Source: Methylobacter sp. S3L5C
Lineage (GTDB): Bacteria > Pseudomonadota > Gammaproteobacteria > Methylococcales > Methylomonadaceae
Assembly: GCF_022788635.1 (NCBI RefSeq)
Contig: NZ_CP076024.1
Coordinates: 434,001-498,000 of the forward strand
Direction: 5' to 3'
DNA length: 64,000 nucleotides
Under the pieces are notes generated by a model that was given only the letters and a program-made list of their open reading frames with translations, had not been told where the DNA came from and did not search any database. The stretch's first letter is position 1. Every line of letters starts with the position of its first letter. Positions 28,079 through 38,514 of this stretch are shown piece by piece. The position numbers and the translations under genes were made by a program.

Positions 28079-30385
28079 TCATGCGGCACCCAAATTCGTC
28101 AACCTATTCAAGTCATCCGTGCGTTGGTCAACACGCCGTTGATAACTGGCCTGGTTTTTGGTGCAAATTAATGTATGGGGACTGCCGATGCGTTGAGTAG
28201 CGCAATTAACATCGTTTGGGTGTTGTTTGATTATTTGTTCAACATGCTTGCGTCTTGCCTCAACGGCCTTAAGAGTCCATTTAGGTTGTGTCGGGTCGTC
28301 CAAAAATGACTTCAATGCCGTGCAATCTTGACAGTCGCAAGTTATTTGGCTGTCTCGTTGCCAATCTGCTGGCGGCTCCAATGCCATCATCACCCGCACA
28401 TTGATATGCGTAATCACAGCTGCCCGTAATCCCGTGATGGCCGGCAGGTTGCGATGGAGCTCAGATTGAGTGAGGGACAAGACTGCTGCTACCAAGACTT
28501 TATCCACATCATAAACAACAGGCCAAGCCAGAAAATAAGCCAAGGCATTGTCGGCCAGTGCGGTATTTATGGCACTGAAACCAGTCAGAATATTGGCCAC
28601 TAATTCATCGTTGACCGTCATTCTGCCACGTTCCCAAGGTTGTAGCTCAGGGAAACGTTGCGGGTCTCCCGGCAGTTTGGCCCATAAGATTTGCGCGGCA
28701 TTATTGAGGTCTGGCGCAGTATTGGGTTCGGCAACACATAAGTCGGCCAATAGAGCGGCACACGCGTCATAAGCTTTACCTGCACTTAAAGAGAATGCTT
28801 GTTCCAAGGTTCTGACCACATTAGGCCAAGGTACAAGCGTTGCAGTTTGCACCAGCGCATCACTGTCTGCTTTTTGATAAAAACCACGCCTGGCGATACA
28901 CTGCCAATAGGCATTGACACAGTGGCTGTCATGCAAACGAAACAGGCATTTTAAAAATTCACGGTCATTGCGGTAGCTTTGATGGCCATAAGGGTTGTTG
29001 GTATTTTCGCGAAAGATATCGCGCAACATATAACCCGCCAACATGTGAGCATCTTGCCATAGGCTTGAATTTTGGTCTTGGCCTTCATCTTCCAAACGTT
29101 GACAAAAATCCCATAACACCGGCAATGTCTCCTCGAACCCTGCCTGGTTAATAATAGCCAGATTTAGTGCTTTAGACCAAATCACCAAAGCAGCAGCTTG
29201 ATAGATACGCTCAAAAGAAGCCCCGGCATTGCCGGTGGCCTCTTGAAATTCGATGCCATCAGGCTCAATAGCTTCGTAAGCCGTCGTTGGGCAAAATTCA
29301 TATTCACTAAACGGCAGAGTAGGCAAAGGTGATGGTTTGCCATCCCTACGCCGCCATTCGAAAATAGTTTCGATACGCTCATCGACTTCGCCAATTTCAA
29401 AATCGTCATCCTCCGGCTCATCATCCCAGTAACGCCCGCGTTTACGCCCGTAGCCACCGCTATATTCAGCACTGCCGCTTTCCTCAACCGACACCAACGC
29501 CAAGTGAATCTCACAATCGGCTTGTTCAGCCGCCGCCACCAACACCTCAGCCACTGCCGCATCGGCGTTTTTTAGGGTATCAAACCCCAACTCTGCCGGC
29601 GTATAGGCATGTTCCAAGAGATAAATCAATTTTTCGGGTACTTCGTCGCCAGGTTCCGCCTTAAGTAAGGTCGACCAGTTATGCAACAAGGCCGCTACCA
29701 AGTCTTGCTCTTGATGATAATCCGGCGGCTTCGGCAGCGGCAATTGTTTGTCGGCGCGAACCAGGTTGTAAATCAAGGTAAGTCGACAGCCTTGAGTGAC
29801 AGGCAATACCTCATGTACGCAATCAGCATAAAACGCGGCATAACCGATTTCAGCGGCATCCTCACAATGTAAATCCAAGGTGACCGCTTCTTGCTGATGC
29901 TTTACCACCAGTTCGCCGCCCTAATATTCTGAGAGTAATACAATGACCAAGGTGGCAAACATACCCGGTGTTTTTTCCGAGTCACGGTGACTGACAAAAA
30001 AACTGCCGGCATCATAGACCAGCAGCTTATATAACTCTGCCTGCACCTCGCCACTTACTCCCAACCCTGCCGCACAACGGCTGACAATCGTGGTCAGATT
30101 TTCCGACCAATGCTTGCCCTTGATGGTGACTTGCCGGGCATCAATCTGCCAAGTGCGCCGCACGTCGGTATCGACCAAAGTTTCTTAGCCGCGACCATAG
30201 GGTGCTTGTTCGGCCATAGCAACCAGCTGCTCTGCCTGCATTGATAATAATGGCAAAGCAATCCTGCCGACACCGGCAACCTCCAATTGCGGCAAGAAGA
30301 TATCCAGACTGCCGGTGGCATAAAAGTCACCGGGACGTTGCACGGTTTGTAAGCTGTCGAATATTTGATCAGTGATTGGAGTCAT
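28079..30385 (-). pseudogene. 2OG-Fe(II) oxygenase gene interrupted by two in-frame stops
   Basis: One uninterrupted frame of 768 codons except for TAA at 30185-30187 and TAG at 29921-29923. Reading through gives APYGRG*ETLVDTDVRRTW and LLSEY*GGELVVKHQQEA. The second join is the prolyl-hydroxylase-type core: H59 and D61 of the middle segment lie in VSHRDSEKTPG, then GGELVV, and a distal CVHEV histidine. Family proteins bind Fe(II) through an HxD...H triad and use 2-oxoglutarate. The remaining 600 residues are helical, with an acidic stretch (DDEPEDDDFEIGEVDE) and no second recognised domain. No frameshift exists in 2.3 kb, so inactivation looks recent. The first stop fits GAA to TAA. Expression of the longest piece alone (28079-29908) would lack the first iron ligands. 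Confidence 0.75.
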
Positions 30386-30447
30386 GGGTTTAGAGTCTAT
30401 CGTCTTTCAAAATTAAATTTCCATTACATGAAGTTTTAAATCTACAT

Positions 30448-30476
30448 GGACACCATCCCTTAAAGGGATGGTGTCC
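30448..30476. terminator. Perfect 14-bp palindromic hairpin after rnd
   Basis: Arms GGACACCATCCCTT (30448-30461) and AAGGGATGGTGTCC (30463-30476) are fully complementary around one central base. It lies about 55 bases past the rnd stop in rnd's direction and 63 bases before the oxygenase pseudogene. No T tract follows on either strand. It may act as a terminator or RNA stabiliser. Confidence 0.5.
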
Positions 30477-30531
30477 GTTAGAATCAAGTTATTTATCTGA
30501 AAATCTAAATAAGCAGATGTGCATTAAAGAA

Positions 30532-31686
30532 TTATTTTTCAATAATAGCCAATTTGTCCGAGTCGATACCCAGTAACAATTGGCCTTTTAACAAGCCAAC
30601 TAATTCCCTGCCTGCCATGGTAAAACGCCAGCCATGGAGTAGCGGACAATCTTCATCATCATTAAACAACAGCTCTTCAAGGTCTTTACGTGAAGCCAGA
30701 ATGGTCGGATTTAAGGCATTTTCTTCTGCGCGCACCCTGACTAATGCCGTTAAAATATCCAATATAGCTTCTTCTTGCTGGTTTTTTTTAGCGGGTCGGT
30801 CTTTTTCATGTAAAGGGAGCGGCGCACGATTTTTGGCATCAGTAATTAACTGACACAACTCTTTACCGTAACGGTTAACAGCGCGCTCATTGATACCTCG
30901 CACATTGGCTAACTCTGCAACGGTTTCAGGCTGTAATTTGGCTAAATCGAAGAGCAATTCATCACGTAACAGCCAGCTTTTAGGACGATCTTCCGCTTGC
31001 GCAGTTTTTTCTCGCCATTGCGCCAGAGTTTGAATAATAGACAATTGCTTGCCGGTTAATTTATTTTTGCCTTTAATTTTAAACCAGGCTTTTTCGGGAT
31101 CTACTTGATAAATAGCCGGATTTGTTAACTCGGCAAAGTCATGTTCTAGCCAATCAATACGTCCCAATTCAGTCAGCTTTTGAACCATAATTTGATAAAT
31201 CTGGCATAAATAAATGACGTCATCAGCGGCATATTCAATTTCCGCTTCGGTTAATGGCCGTTTACTCCAGTCTGCACGGGTATGAGCTTTGTTTAAATTA
31301 ACACTAAGTAAACTTGAAACCAGCATGGCGTAACCCGGATTATCTTGAAAACCCAACAAAGGTGCAGCGATTTGAGTATCAAAAATCGGTCCGGGTACTT
31401 TACCAGTCCATTGATGAAAAATTTCCAGATCTTGTCGACAAGAATGAAAAACTTTAACAATGGCAGGATTGTAAATTACTTCAAAAAGCTCATCCAGATT
31501 CGGTAACGCTATCGGATCAATACAGGCAACCCATTCCGGTGTCGCTATTTGCAACAAACAAAACTTTGGATAATAAGTCTTTTCACGCAAAAACTCGGTA
31601 TCAAGTGCCAACCAGGATTCTTTCTTTATCTGTTCACACAGTTTGGCCAGCTGATCAGGGGTGTCAATATATTGTATGGATGTCAT
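30532..31686 (-). CDS. rnd: Ribonuclease D
   Basis: A 384-residue 3'-5' exoribonuclease of the DEDDy group. The first motif is LALDTEFLRE with D29 and E31. The second is FHSCRQDLEIF. The third, with tyrosine, is EIEYAADDVIYLCQIY. An HRDC domain follows (LAQWREKTAQAEDRPKSWLL, VRGINERAVNRYG). RNase D trims 3' ends of tRNA precursors and other structured RNAs in the cytoplasm. The length matches E. coli (375 aa). It is a single gene, transcribed leftward, with a palindrome just downstream. Confidence 0.96.
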   Translation of the reverse strand: MTSIQYIDTPDQLAKLCEQIKKESWLALDTEFLREKTYYPKFCLLQIATPEWVACIDPIALPNLDELFEVIYNPAIVKVFHSCRQDLEIFHQWTGKVPGPIFDTQIAAPLLGFQDNPGYAMLVSSLLSVNLNKAHTRADWSKRPLTEAEIEYAADDVIYLCQIYQIMVQKLTELGRIDWLEHDFAELTNPAIYQVDPEKAWFKIKGKNKLTGKQLSIIQTLAQWREKTAQAEDRPKSWLLRDELLFDLAKLQPETVAELANVRGINERAVNRYGKELCQLITDAKNRAPLPLHEKDRPAKKNQQEEAILDILTALVRVRAEENALNPTILASRKDLEELLFNDDEDCPLLHGWRFTMAGRELVGLLKGQLLLGIDSDKLAIIEK

Positions 31687-31897
31687 AGAGGTACAAAAGC
31701 AGTTGTTAAAATTAACCAGGAATCAAAGGAGTGCTAATTACCAATAAACAAAGGCAAGCAAACATTTTTGAAAGGCTGAAAGGTTTTATCGAGAACCGGC
31801 GCACCCATCAATTAACAGACCCGACTGACCGGGTTTGTTATTGCTGGACATCACCTAATCCGCTGTAAAAAAGTGGAGCAGTAACTTAAATCAGCAC

Positions 31898-32752
31898 TTA
31901 TCTGGCTAATACGTCTAAACCGGCATCAAATGAAAGAATTTCTCCTTCAGTTTGCTGACTACGCATCAATCCTGCGAAATCAAATAATTGCCTGTCGGCT
32001 AACTGTGAAGGTGCAACGTTCTGGAGACTGGTAAAGATGGTTTCCAGTCGCCCGGGAAATTGCTTATCCCAACTTTTTAACATGACTTTCATCGCCTGTC
32101 TTTGCAGGTTTGCCTGAGAACCACATAAATTACAGGGAATAATGGGGTAATCCATGAAGGCGGCAAAACGTTCTATATCTTTCTCACGGGTATAAGCCAG
32201 CGGCCTGATAACGATATTTTTTTTGTCGTCACTCAACAATTTGGGTGGCATGGCTTTAAGCTTTCCACCATAAAAAATATTCAGAAAAAATGTTTCCAGA
32301 ATATCATCACGATGATGTCCCAAAGCTATTTTGTTAATCCCGTTGGCTTCGGCATAGCCGTATAAGGTTCCTCGTCGTAAGCGCGAACACAAGCCACAAG
32401 TGGTATTACCTTCAGGAATAACGCGTTTGACTACGCTATAAGTATCTTTTTCAATGATGTGATAAAGCACGCCCAGGGATTTAAGATAGGCGGGTAAAAC
32501 ATGCTCGGGAAAGCCCGGTTGTTTTTGATCAAGATTAACCGCTATCAGCTCAAAATCGATAGGTGCGGTTTTCTGTAACCCCATCAGAACGTCTAATAAC
32601 GTAAAGGAATCTTTTCCTCCTGACAGGCAAACCATGACCTTATCGCCATTCTCGATCATGTTATAGTCGACAATCGCATCACCGACAGTGTGCCGCAGTC
32701 GTTTTTGTAATTTGTTAAATTGAATTCTGGATTTTTGCGTATGATCTGACAT
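31898..32752 (-). CDS. ttcA: tRNA 2-thiocytidine(32) synthetase TtcA
   Basis: The PP-loop ATPase SGGKDS lies in the segment [18 protein letters not shown]. The two CxxC pairs of the TtcA group follow ([12 protein letters not shown] and [16 protein letters not shown]), which bind a [4Fe-4S] cluster, and [12 protein letters not shown] is the family's second nucleotide motif. The enzyme adds sulfur to cytidine 32 of tRNAs. I chose the ATG at 32752 (MSDHTQ) because E. coli TtcA starts near this point; an upstream in-frame ATG at 32788 would add 12 hydrophobic residues. Neither has a clear ribosome-binding site. It is a single gene between rnd and fabB. Confidence 0.95.
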   Translation of the reverse strand: MSDHTQKSRIQFNKLQKRLRHTVGDAIVDYNMIENGDKVMVCLSGGKDSFTLLDVLMGLQKTAPIDFELIAVNLDQKQPGFPEHVLPAYLKSLGVLYHIIEKDTYSVVKRVIPEGNTTCGLCSRLRRGTLYGYAEANGINKIALGHHRDDILETFFLNIFYGGKLKAMPPKLLSDDKKNIVIRPLAYTREKDIERFAAFMDYPIIPCNLCGSQANLQRQAMKVMLKSWDKQFPGRLETIFTSLQNVAPSQLADRQLFDFAGLMRSQQTEGEILSFDAGLDVLAR

Positions 32753-32838
32753 GGTCAGAATTATATTAGATGATGAAGCAATATGCATTTTATAACTTGT
32801 TTACGTTATTTTATGCCTATTCCTAGGGAGAAAAGGAC

Positions 32839-32868
32839 ATCGGGATTCATAACCTGCTGAATCCCGAT
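32839..32868 (-). terminator. Hairpin terminator after fabB
   Basis: ATCGGGATTCA (32839-32849) and TGAATCCCGAT (32858-32868) form an 11-bp stem with an 8-base loop, just past the fabB stop. Read in fabB's direction, a short CTTTTCT run follows four bases after the stem. Confidence 0.65.
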
Positions 32869-32878
32869 AAGAAAAACA

Positions 32879-34099
32879 TTAACCGTTGTAACGCTGGAAA
32901 ATCAAGGTTGCGTTAGTGCCGCCGAAACCAAAACTATTCGACATAATCGTATTTAAAGTAACATTATCTTGGCGCTCGCGAACAATAGGAATGCCCTCGG
33001 CACCGGGATCAATTTGCGTTATATTGGCTGAAGCGCTAAGAAAGCTCTCTTCCATCATTAATAATGAATAAATGGCTTCATTAACACCTGCAGCGCCCAA
33101 AGCATGACCGGTCAATGATTTAGTCGAACTGACCCAAGGCATATTCCCTTCTCCGAATACCGCACGCAAAGCGCCCAATTCTTTGGTATCGCCAACAGGT
33201 GTGCTGGTACCATGGGCATTGATATAATCAATAGTGCCGTCCACAGTGGCCATAGCTTGCTGCATGCAGCGCACAGCGCCTTCACCTGACGGTTGAACCA
33301 TGTCATAACCATCAGAAGTTGCGCCGTAACCGACCAATTCAGCGTATATCTTGGCACCACGTGCTTTGGCATGCTCCAGTTCTTCAATGACTAAAACACC
33401 ACCACCACCGGAGATAACAAAACCATCACGGGTTTCATCATAAGGTCGGGAAGCGGTAGTGGGTATGTCATTATACTTGGAAGACAAAGCACCCATGGCA
33501 TCAAACAGTACCGACATGGTCCAGTGCACTTCTTCACCACCACCAGCAAACACCACGTCCTGCTTACCCATCTGAATTAGCTCCATGGCATGACCAATAC
33601 AATGGGCACTGGTCGCACACGCAGAACTAATGGAGTAATTGACACCTTTAATTTTAAACGGTGTTGCCAGGCAAGCCGTATTGGTACTGGACATACTTCT
33701 GGGTACCATATAAGGACCAACTTTTTTAATACCTTTTTCGCGCAAAATATCTGCCGCGTCAACAATATTTGAAGTTGAAGGGCCGCCAGAACCCATCACC
33801 AGACCGGTTCTAAAATTAGACACGTCAGTCTCATTTAAACCTGAATCAGCAATGGCCTGTTGCATCGCGATATAATTAAAAGCCGCCCCATCACCCATAA
33901 AACGTTTTGTTTTACGATCAATAAAGGCATCAAGGTCTATGTTAATCGGGCCATGCACATGGCTACGAAAACCCAAATCCTCATAAACTTTTGAAAAAGT
34001 GATTCCTGAACGACCTTGTCTTAAGGAATCGACAACCTCTTTTCGGTTATTCCCTATACTGGAAACAATGCCTAAACCGGTTACTACGACTCTTTTCAT
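32879..34099 (-). CDS. fabB: 3-oxoacyl-[ACP] synthase I
   Basis: A 406-residue beta-ketoacyl-ACP synthase, the E. coli FabB length. The nucleophile cysteine is in [12 protein letters not shown] at about residue 160, and the two catalytic histidines are in [14 protein letters not shown] and [12 protein letters not shown]. The C-terminal glycine-rich [15 protein letters not shown] is intact. FabB extends the cis-unsaturated intermediate made by FabA, so the pair fixes unsaturated fatty acid output. It follows fabA by 14 bases on the same strand, and the fabA-fabB pairing supports synthase I over FabF. Confidence 0.95.
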   Translation of the reverse strand: MKRVVVTGLGIVSSIGNNRKEVVDSLRQGRSGITFSKVYEDLGFRSHVHGPINIDLDAFIDRKTKRFMGDGAAFNYIAMQQAIADSGLNETDVSNFRTGLVMGSGGPSTSNIVDAADILREKGIKKVGPYMVPRSMSSTNTACLATPFKIKGVNYSISSACATSAHCIGHAMELIQMGKQDVVFAGGGEEVHWTMSVLFDAMGALSSKYNDIPTTASRPYDETRDGFVISGGGGVLVIEELEHAKARGAKIYAELVGYGATSDGYDMVQPSGEGAVRCMQQAMATVDGTIDYINAHGTSTPVGDTKELGALRAVFGEGNMPWVSSTKSLTGHALGAAGVNEAIYSLLMMEESFLSASANITQIDPGAEGIPIVRERQDNVTLNTIMSNSFGFGGTNATLIFQRYNG

Positions 34100-34113
34100 T
34101 TTACTTTTGACCC

Positions 34114-34629
34114 TTAAAAATCTTCTGTAGAAGTAAATAAACCAACCCGCAGATCCGTGGCTTCATAGATAACCTTGCCATCGACTTCCATGGTAGCATC
34201 CGCTATACCCATGACCAGTTTCCGCATAATCAGTCTTTTCAAATTAATTTTATATGTGACTTTTTTGGCAGTGGGCAGGACTTGTCCGGTAAACTTAACT
34301 TCGCCCACACCTAAAGCACGTCCTTTTCCTGGTCCGCCCATCCAGCATAAATAAAAGCCCACTAGTTGCCACATGGCATCTAGCCCTAAGCAACCGGGCA
34401 TCACAGGATCACCCTGAAAGTGACAGGCAAAAAACCACAAATCAGGATTTATATCCAGCTCGGCAATGATTTCACCCTTTCCATAGGTACCGCCTTCCTC
34501 GGATATATGGGTAATACGATCCATCATTAGCATGTTTGGTAGAGGTAATTGCGCATTTTTAGGTCCGTATAACTCCCCTCTACCGGACTTCAATAGTTCT
34601 TCGCGCGTAAAACTATGCTGTTTGTGCAT
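34114..34629 (-). CDS. fabA: 3-hydroxydecanoyl-[ACP] dehydratase/isomerase
   Basis: 171 residues, the usual FabA length. The hot-dog fold active site is complete: H70 in [14 protein letters not shown] and D84 in [10 protein letters not shown]. It dehydrates 3-hydroxydecanoyl-ACP and isomerises the trans-2 to the cis-3 product, the branch point to unsaturated fatty acids in the anaerobic pathway. It is the first gene of a fabA-fabB operon. The 82-base gap to slt is AT-rich and would hold the promoter, including any FabR/FadR-like site, which I could not identify. Confidence 0.96.
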   Translation of the reverse strand: MHKQHSFTREELLKSGRGELYGPKNAQLPLPNMLMMDRITHISEEGGTYGKGEIIAELDINPDLWFFACHFQGDPVMPGCLGLDAMWQLVGFYLCWMGGPGKGRALGVGEVKFTGQVLPTAKKVTYKINLKRLIMRKLVMGIADATMEVDGKVIYEATDLRVGLFTSTEDF

Positions 34630-34711
34630 GCTATTCGTGTACCTTAATAATTATTCTTATAGTTTAATAGGGGTATTATCTAACAGACACCAAAAAAAAT
34701 CAGCTGAATTT

Positions 34712-36622
34712 TTAATGGGGACGTACATCAAACAGCATTTTTGTAATTTTTAATGCATTTCTTTGTATTCTTTGCTGATAAATAATAGCGTAAGACAGCA
34801 CAGAAGTGACATATTTTCTGGTTTCTTTGTAAGGAATTGTTTCAATCCAAATATCGGCAGGTACCGAACCCTCAACAGGCAACCATTTTACTACCCGGTT
34901 TGGCCCCGCATTATAAGCTGCCATTGCCAATGCGAAATGTCCATCAAACCGGTTTAATAACTGTTTATAGTAAAAAGTACCATATTTAATATTAACATCC
35001 GGAACAAACAAACTATTTTCTGTCTGCCAGGGTTCATTAAGATTACGTGCAATCTGCTGACCCGTTGCCGGCATGATCTGCATTAATCCGCGCGCACCCA
35101 CTGCGGATTTCGCATCCTTATCCACCATGCTTTCCTGACGAATCAGGCCAAAAATAATGGCTGGATCAAGATCTTGCTTATCAGCATTACTTTGAACCTG
35201 ACTTAAATAACGCAAAGGAAACCGCAAGGCTAAATCATCCCAATAATCGGCTTTGACTAAAGTAATAATGGCAACCTGATCCCATTGCCACTGCTCGGCT
35301 AATTTAGCCGCAATCATAATTTGCTCTTTGGATAGTTTTTTTAAAGCAAACCACCACTGTCGCTTTGCTTCCAAGTCGCGATCCAAGGCGATCAGCTCAT
35401 GGACAACTTTAAAATCAGTCGTTTGCGCCAATTTTTCTAATACATTCTCGGCCATAACAACAGGTTTATCGGCTAAAAAATACGGTTTATTAATAGCATC
35501 GGCAGCCATAAAACCATAAAAACTTCTATCTTGCGACAGTTGATTATAAACAGACTGCCCCTGTAAAACGTTTCCTGTTTCGATCAAAGACCGCGCTTGC
35601 CAGTATTGCCACTGTGGGGCTTGCTGCTCTTCAAAACTTAAACCCGTTAGTGCCAGGCCAACATGCTGCCAATTCTGTTCAAGCAAGGCCGCTCTGACTT
35701 TCCACTCCCTGGCTTCTGCATCAACAGTAACCAACTGATTCAAACGATCATAAGCCCTGTTATCACGGGCCCGCGCCAACGCCAGTGCAAGTCTGAGCTC
35801 AAGTTGCCGGGCCGTTTGGCTATCTATAACCAGATTGTGTTTTCTGCTATCCCAGATAGTAATCGCCAAATCCAGATCTGATTTGGCCATTCTATCTATG
35901 CCATGTGCAAAAATATGACCTTGCCGCTCATTCCCACCCAAAAATAAACTATCTTGGATTAATGTCGGCTTGTTATGAATCTGCAGCCAAATTTCGGCAA
36001 GATCCTGATCGGGTTTATTCAGCAAATGCTGTACATAACTTGCCAAGGATTTATTATCTTTTTTTAACGCCAACTCAAAGCGTTGCCAAATCAAATCAGG
36101 AGTTAAAGCAGGCGATAGAGCTAATGCCGACAATAGCGGATCACATTCTTTAGGTTGTGTATCCCCTACAGCCCATAAACGTTTTGCTGCGTTCAGGGCC
36201 AACTGTTGATCACCTACTTTATAAGTTGCCCAATAAAACTGACATTCAAGTGCGGTGCTATCATTGGCCTGATAATAGTGAATAAACTCAAGCCAACGTT
36301 CATTATCAGCAAGATAATTCAGCCATGTAGAGCGCAGTAAATCTGCATAGCGGGACTCTTTATAGGTTGATAAAAAAGCCAGGATATTATCCGTTTTTGA
36401 TAAATTATTTTTTAACCACTGGTACTGTAAATAAGGATAAAGCGGATAATCTGCGAGCGTCGAACTCAAGGTTACAAAGTCACCCTCATTGTCTTGATTG
36501 GTCATTTTTTCTGCCAACAAAAAATCCTGCCTTTGTTGGTCTACTGTATTGCTAAAAACTGTGCCAGAAAAAAAAATCAAGCTCCCAAATAACAAGCTTA
36601 CCGACACACACTTTATGTTCAT
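34712..36622 (-). CDS. slt: Soluble lytic murein transglycosylase
   Basis: A periplasmic Slt70-type enzyme, 636 residues from the chosen ATG at 36622. It opens with a signal peptide (MNIKCVSVSLLFGSLIFFSG). Next come several hundred residues of alpha-helical superhelical repeats, a linker (LRYLSQVQSNADKQDLDPA) and the GH23 catalytic domain with the Glu in FGLIRQESMVDKD, then GARGLMQIMPATGQQIA, AMAAYNAGPNRV and YVTSVLSYA. It cleaves glycan strands to 1,6-anhydromuramyl products. The longer frame to 36655 begins with GTG and has no better ribosome-binding site. An IS element ends 90 bases before this start, so its native promoter may be displaced. Confidence 0.93.
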   Translation of the reverse strand: MNIKCVSVSLLFGSLIFFSGTVFSNTVDQQRQDFLLAEKMTNQDNEGDFVTLSSTLADYPLYPYLQYQWLKNNLSKTDNILAFLSTYKESRYADLLRSTWLNYLADNERWLEFIHYYQANDSTALECQFYWATYKVGDQQLALNAAKRLWAVGDTQPKECDPLLSALALSPALTPDLIWQRFELALKKDNKSLASYVQHLLNKPDQDLAEIWLQIHNKPTLIQDSLFLGGNERQGHIFAHGIDRMAKSDLDLAITIWDSRKHNLVIDSQTARQLELRLALALARARDNRAYDRLNQLVTVDAEAREWKVRAALLEQNWQHVGLALTGLSFEEQQAPQWQYWQARSLIETGNVLQGQSVYNQLSQDRSFYGFMAADAINKPYFLADKPVVMAENVLEKLAQTTDFKVVHELIALDRDLEAKRQWWFALKKLSKEQIMIAAKLAEQWQWDQVAIITLVKADYWDDLALRFPLRYLSQVQSNADKQDLDPAIIFGLIRQESMVDKDAKSAVGARGLMQIMPATGQQIARNLNEPWQTENSLFVPDVNIKYGTFYYKQLLNRFDGHFALAMAAYNAGPNRVVKWLPVEGSVPADIWIETIPYKETRKYVTSVLSYAIIYQQRIQRNALKITKMLFDVRPH

Positions 36623-36712
36623 GGTTGAAACTATTTTGTACTTTACAATACCCACAGACTACCCTAATTTTATGACGCAATAGAATCAAGCGATTTTATG
36701 CAACGTATTTAT

Positions 36713-37646
36713 TAGACATCTTTCCTAAATAATTGACATAGAATTTGGCTTTGATAGGGTTAAAATAGCGATCTACCTCTGAAAACACGGATAGCCATGA
36801 CTCCTTATGCCCAATTGCCAAGACACAAGCCTGAAGAATTTTTAAGGACTGTCGGCCTGTCACCAGAAGATTTTCTGCATCTTCACGGTAAGCTGGTGAC
36901 TTACCTGGACGAACAAAAAGTCCTTAATCCACTGACTAGACGGGGACGAAAAGACTCCAAGATGGCTTTGGAAGACCGCTTGTTACTGACACTCTATTAT
37001 CTTCGTCACTATCCGACGTTGATAAATCTGGCTGCGGTCTTCGACATCAGCGAATCGTATTGCCATAAAATCTATACTCGCACTGTAAGACTATTGATCA
37101 AAATCGAAAAACTGCCCAACCGCAAAGCACTGTTGGAAGATCCCGCAGCTACCGTGGTCATTGATGTTTCGGAGCAGCCTATCGAGCGCCCTGTTAAAAA
37201 CCAGAAAGCGTACTTTTCAGGAAAAAAAACGCCACACGATCAAAGTCCAACTCGTGATCTGCCTATTGACGATGACTATACTCTCCGTAGTGATAGGTAA
37301 AGGTCAACAGCATGATTTTTCGATCTTCAAAGATAGCCGTCTATTGTTACATCCTGATGCCCTGTTGTTGGCGGATTCCGGATACCAAGGGATAAAGAAA
37401 CACCATCAGAACTCGACTCTACCGGTTAAAAAGAAAAAAGGCCAACCGCTTTCGGCAGAAGACAAAGCCGATAATAAGGCACTATCAAAACAGCGTATTT
37501 TTATTGAGCATGTTAATCGCCGATGCAAAATTTTCAGGATTGCCAAAGATGTTTATCGGGGCAAACACAAGCATTACTCCTTGACATGGAATTTAGTGGC
37601 TGCTCTTGTTAACTTACGCTATGGCTGTATTTAGGAAAGATGTCTA
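36713..37646. mobile_element. Complete IS5-like insertion sequence, 934 bp
   Basis: Perfect 18-bp terminal inverted repeats: TAGACATCTTTCCTAAAT at 36713-36730 and its complement at 37629-37646. ATT lies next to the AGACATC/GATGTCT ends on both sides and may be a 3-bp target duplication, in which case the outermost T/A pair belongs to the target. It carries one transposase in two overlapping frames. It inserted between slt and the cytochrome c4 region, upstream of slt. Confidence 0.9.
36797..37634 (+). CDS. IS5-family transposase in two frames (frameshifted or slippage-expressed)
   Basis: The first frame (36797-37300) has the helix-turn-helix front (LEDRLLLTLYYLRHYPTLIN, VFDISESYCHKIY) and the first DDE aspartate in VVIDVSEQPIERP. 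The second frame (37161-37634) continues with HTIKVQLV, the second aspartate in LLADSGYQGI, and the Glu in KQRIFIEHVNRRCKIFRI. The frames meet at GG followed by A8 near 37220-37229; removing one A would restore a single protein of about 278 residues. Either the gene carries a +1 insertion and is dead, or A8 slippage makes the full enzyme, as some IS5-group elements use frameshifting. Both ends of the element are intact, which favours recent or current activity. Confidence 0.8.
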
Positions 37647-37947
37647 TTGAAACAGCATTGACAGAAATAGTGGAAATAAGTTTTTTATAAAAATTTTAGC
37701 TTGTGATTTAGTTGCCATATTATTTAATGATTGAGGCTTCAATTAACCCCTAATAAGGCCTGAAATTAAGTAAGCTAGGGGCAAAAAATTGGCAAACAGG
37801 CGATTAATAATTTTTTATGCACCAAGCAGGTCATGAAGAAACAAATTTTCGTGATCTTCTTGGTGCTATTAATTTATATTTTTGCAGTTTGCCTGTTATC
37901 AAGCAGAAGTTACATGAGCAGGTATTTGCAAGCAGATAAGGTTAGCA
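37647..37947. other. AT-rich stretch after the IS element
   Basis: 301 bases between the IS right end and the end of the cytochrome c4 gene. A plus-strand frame starts at 37833 with a hydrophobic segment but runs into the cytochrome gene antisense, so I do not call it. No terminator with a T tract is visible. Confidence 0.4.
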
Positions 37948-38514
37948 TTACAAAGAGCCAAAATAGGCTGCCAAAGCTTTCATATCGTCTTCAGAAAGCA
38001 TATTGGCAATGGCCTGCATGTGTCCGTTTTGACGTACTTTTTCCTTAAAACTATTTAATTGCTTGACCAGGTAATCGGGGTGTTGACCGGCAAGTCTTGG
38101 AAACTGGCCATTACCTTCAGCTGATGCCCCATGACACCCTAAACACATACTTGCCTTGGTCTGCCCTGTTTTTTCCAAAGCTGCATCACCGCCGGCGCTA
38201 ACGGCAGGTTGCGTGGAATAATAAGCCGCCAAATTATTAATATCGTCGTCACTCAAATTGGCAGCCATGGATTGCATCATAGGGTTATTGCGTGTTCCCG
38301 ACTTAAATGCATGCAGTTGACTGACGATATATGACGCTTGTTGCGCCGCTAAATTAGGCCACTGAGGACTTTTGCTTTTACCTTGAGGCCCATGACACCC
38401 CATACAAGTAGCCGCTTTTTGTTCGCCAGCCGCTATGTCGGCAGCAAAAACAGGTGCCATCCAAAAATAGACCAATAATACCAATAGGGAAAAGGGGATT
38501 TTTAATGCATGCAT
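37948..38514 (-). CDS. Dihaem cytochrome c4
   Basis: A 188-residue exported cytochrome. The signal peptide ends at VFAAD. Two haem-binding motifs, CMGCHGPQGKS and CLGCHGASAEGNG, lie about 100 residues apart, each followed by a methionine-bearing segment (NNPMMQSMAANLSDDDIN and NGHMQAIANMLSEDDMK) that gives the axial ligands. The repeated two-domain plan, PWPNLAAQQASYIVSQL / FPRLAGQHPDYLVKQL, is the c4 signature. It carries electrons in the periplasm, usually to terminal oxidases. It is a lone gene with a 270-base gap upstream. Confidence 0.93.
   Translation of the reverse strand: MHALKIPFSLLVLLVYFWMAPVFAADIAAGEQKAATCMGCHGPQGKSKSPQWPNLAAQQASYIVSQLHAFKSGTRNNPMMQSMAANLSDDDINNLAAYYSTQPAVSAGGDAALEKTGQTKASMCLGCHGASAEGNGQFPRLAGQHPDYLVKQLNSFKEKVRQNGHMQAIANMLSEDDMKALAAYFGSL

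Noticed and set aside
37833-38048. Plus-strand frame starting with a hydrophobic segment after the IS element
   Set aside because: Its second half is antisense to the end of the cytochrome c4 gene, and the hydrophobic start comes from AT-rich DNA.
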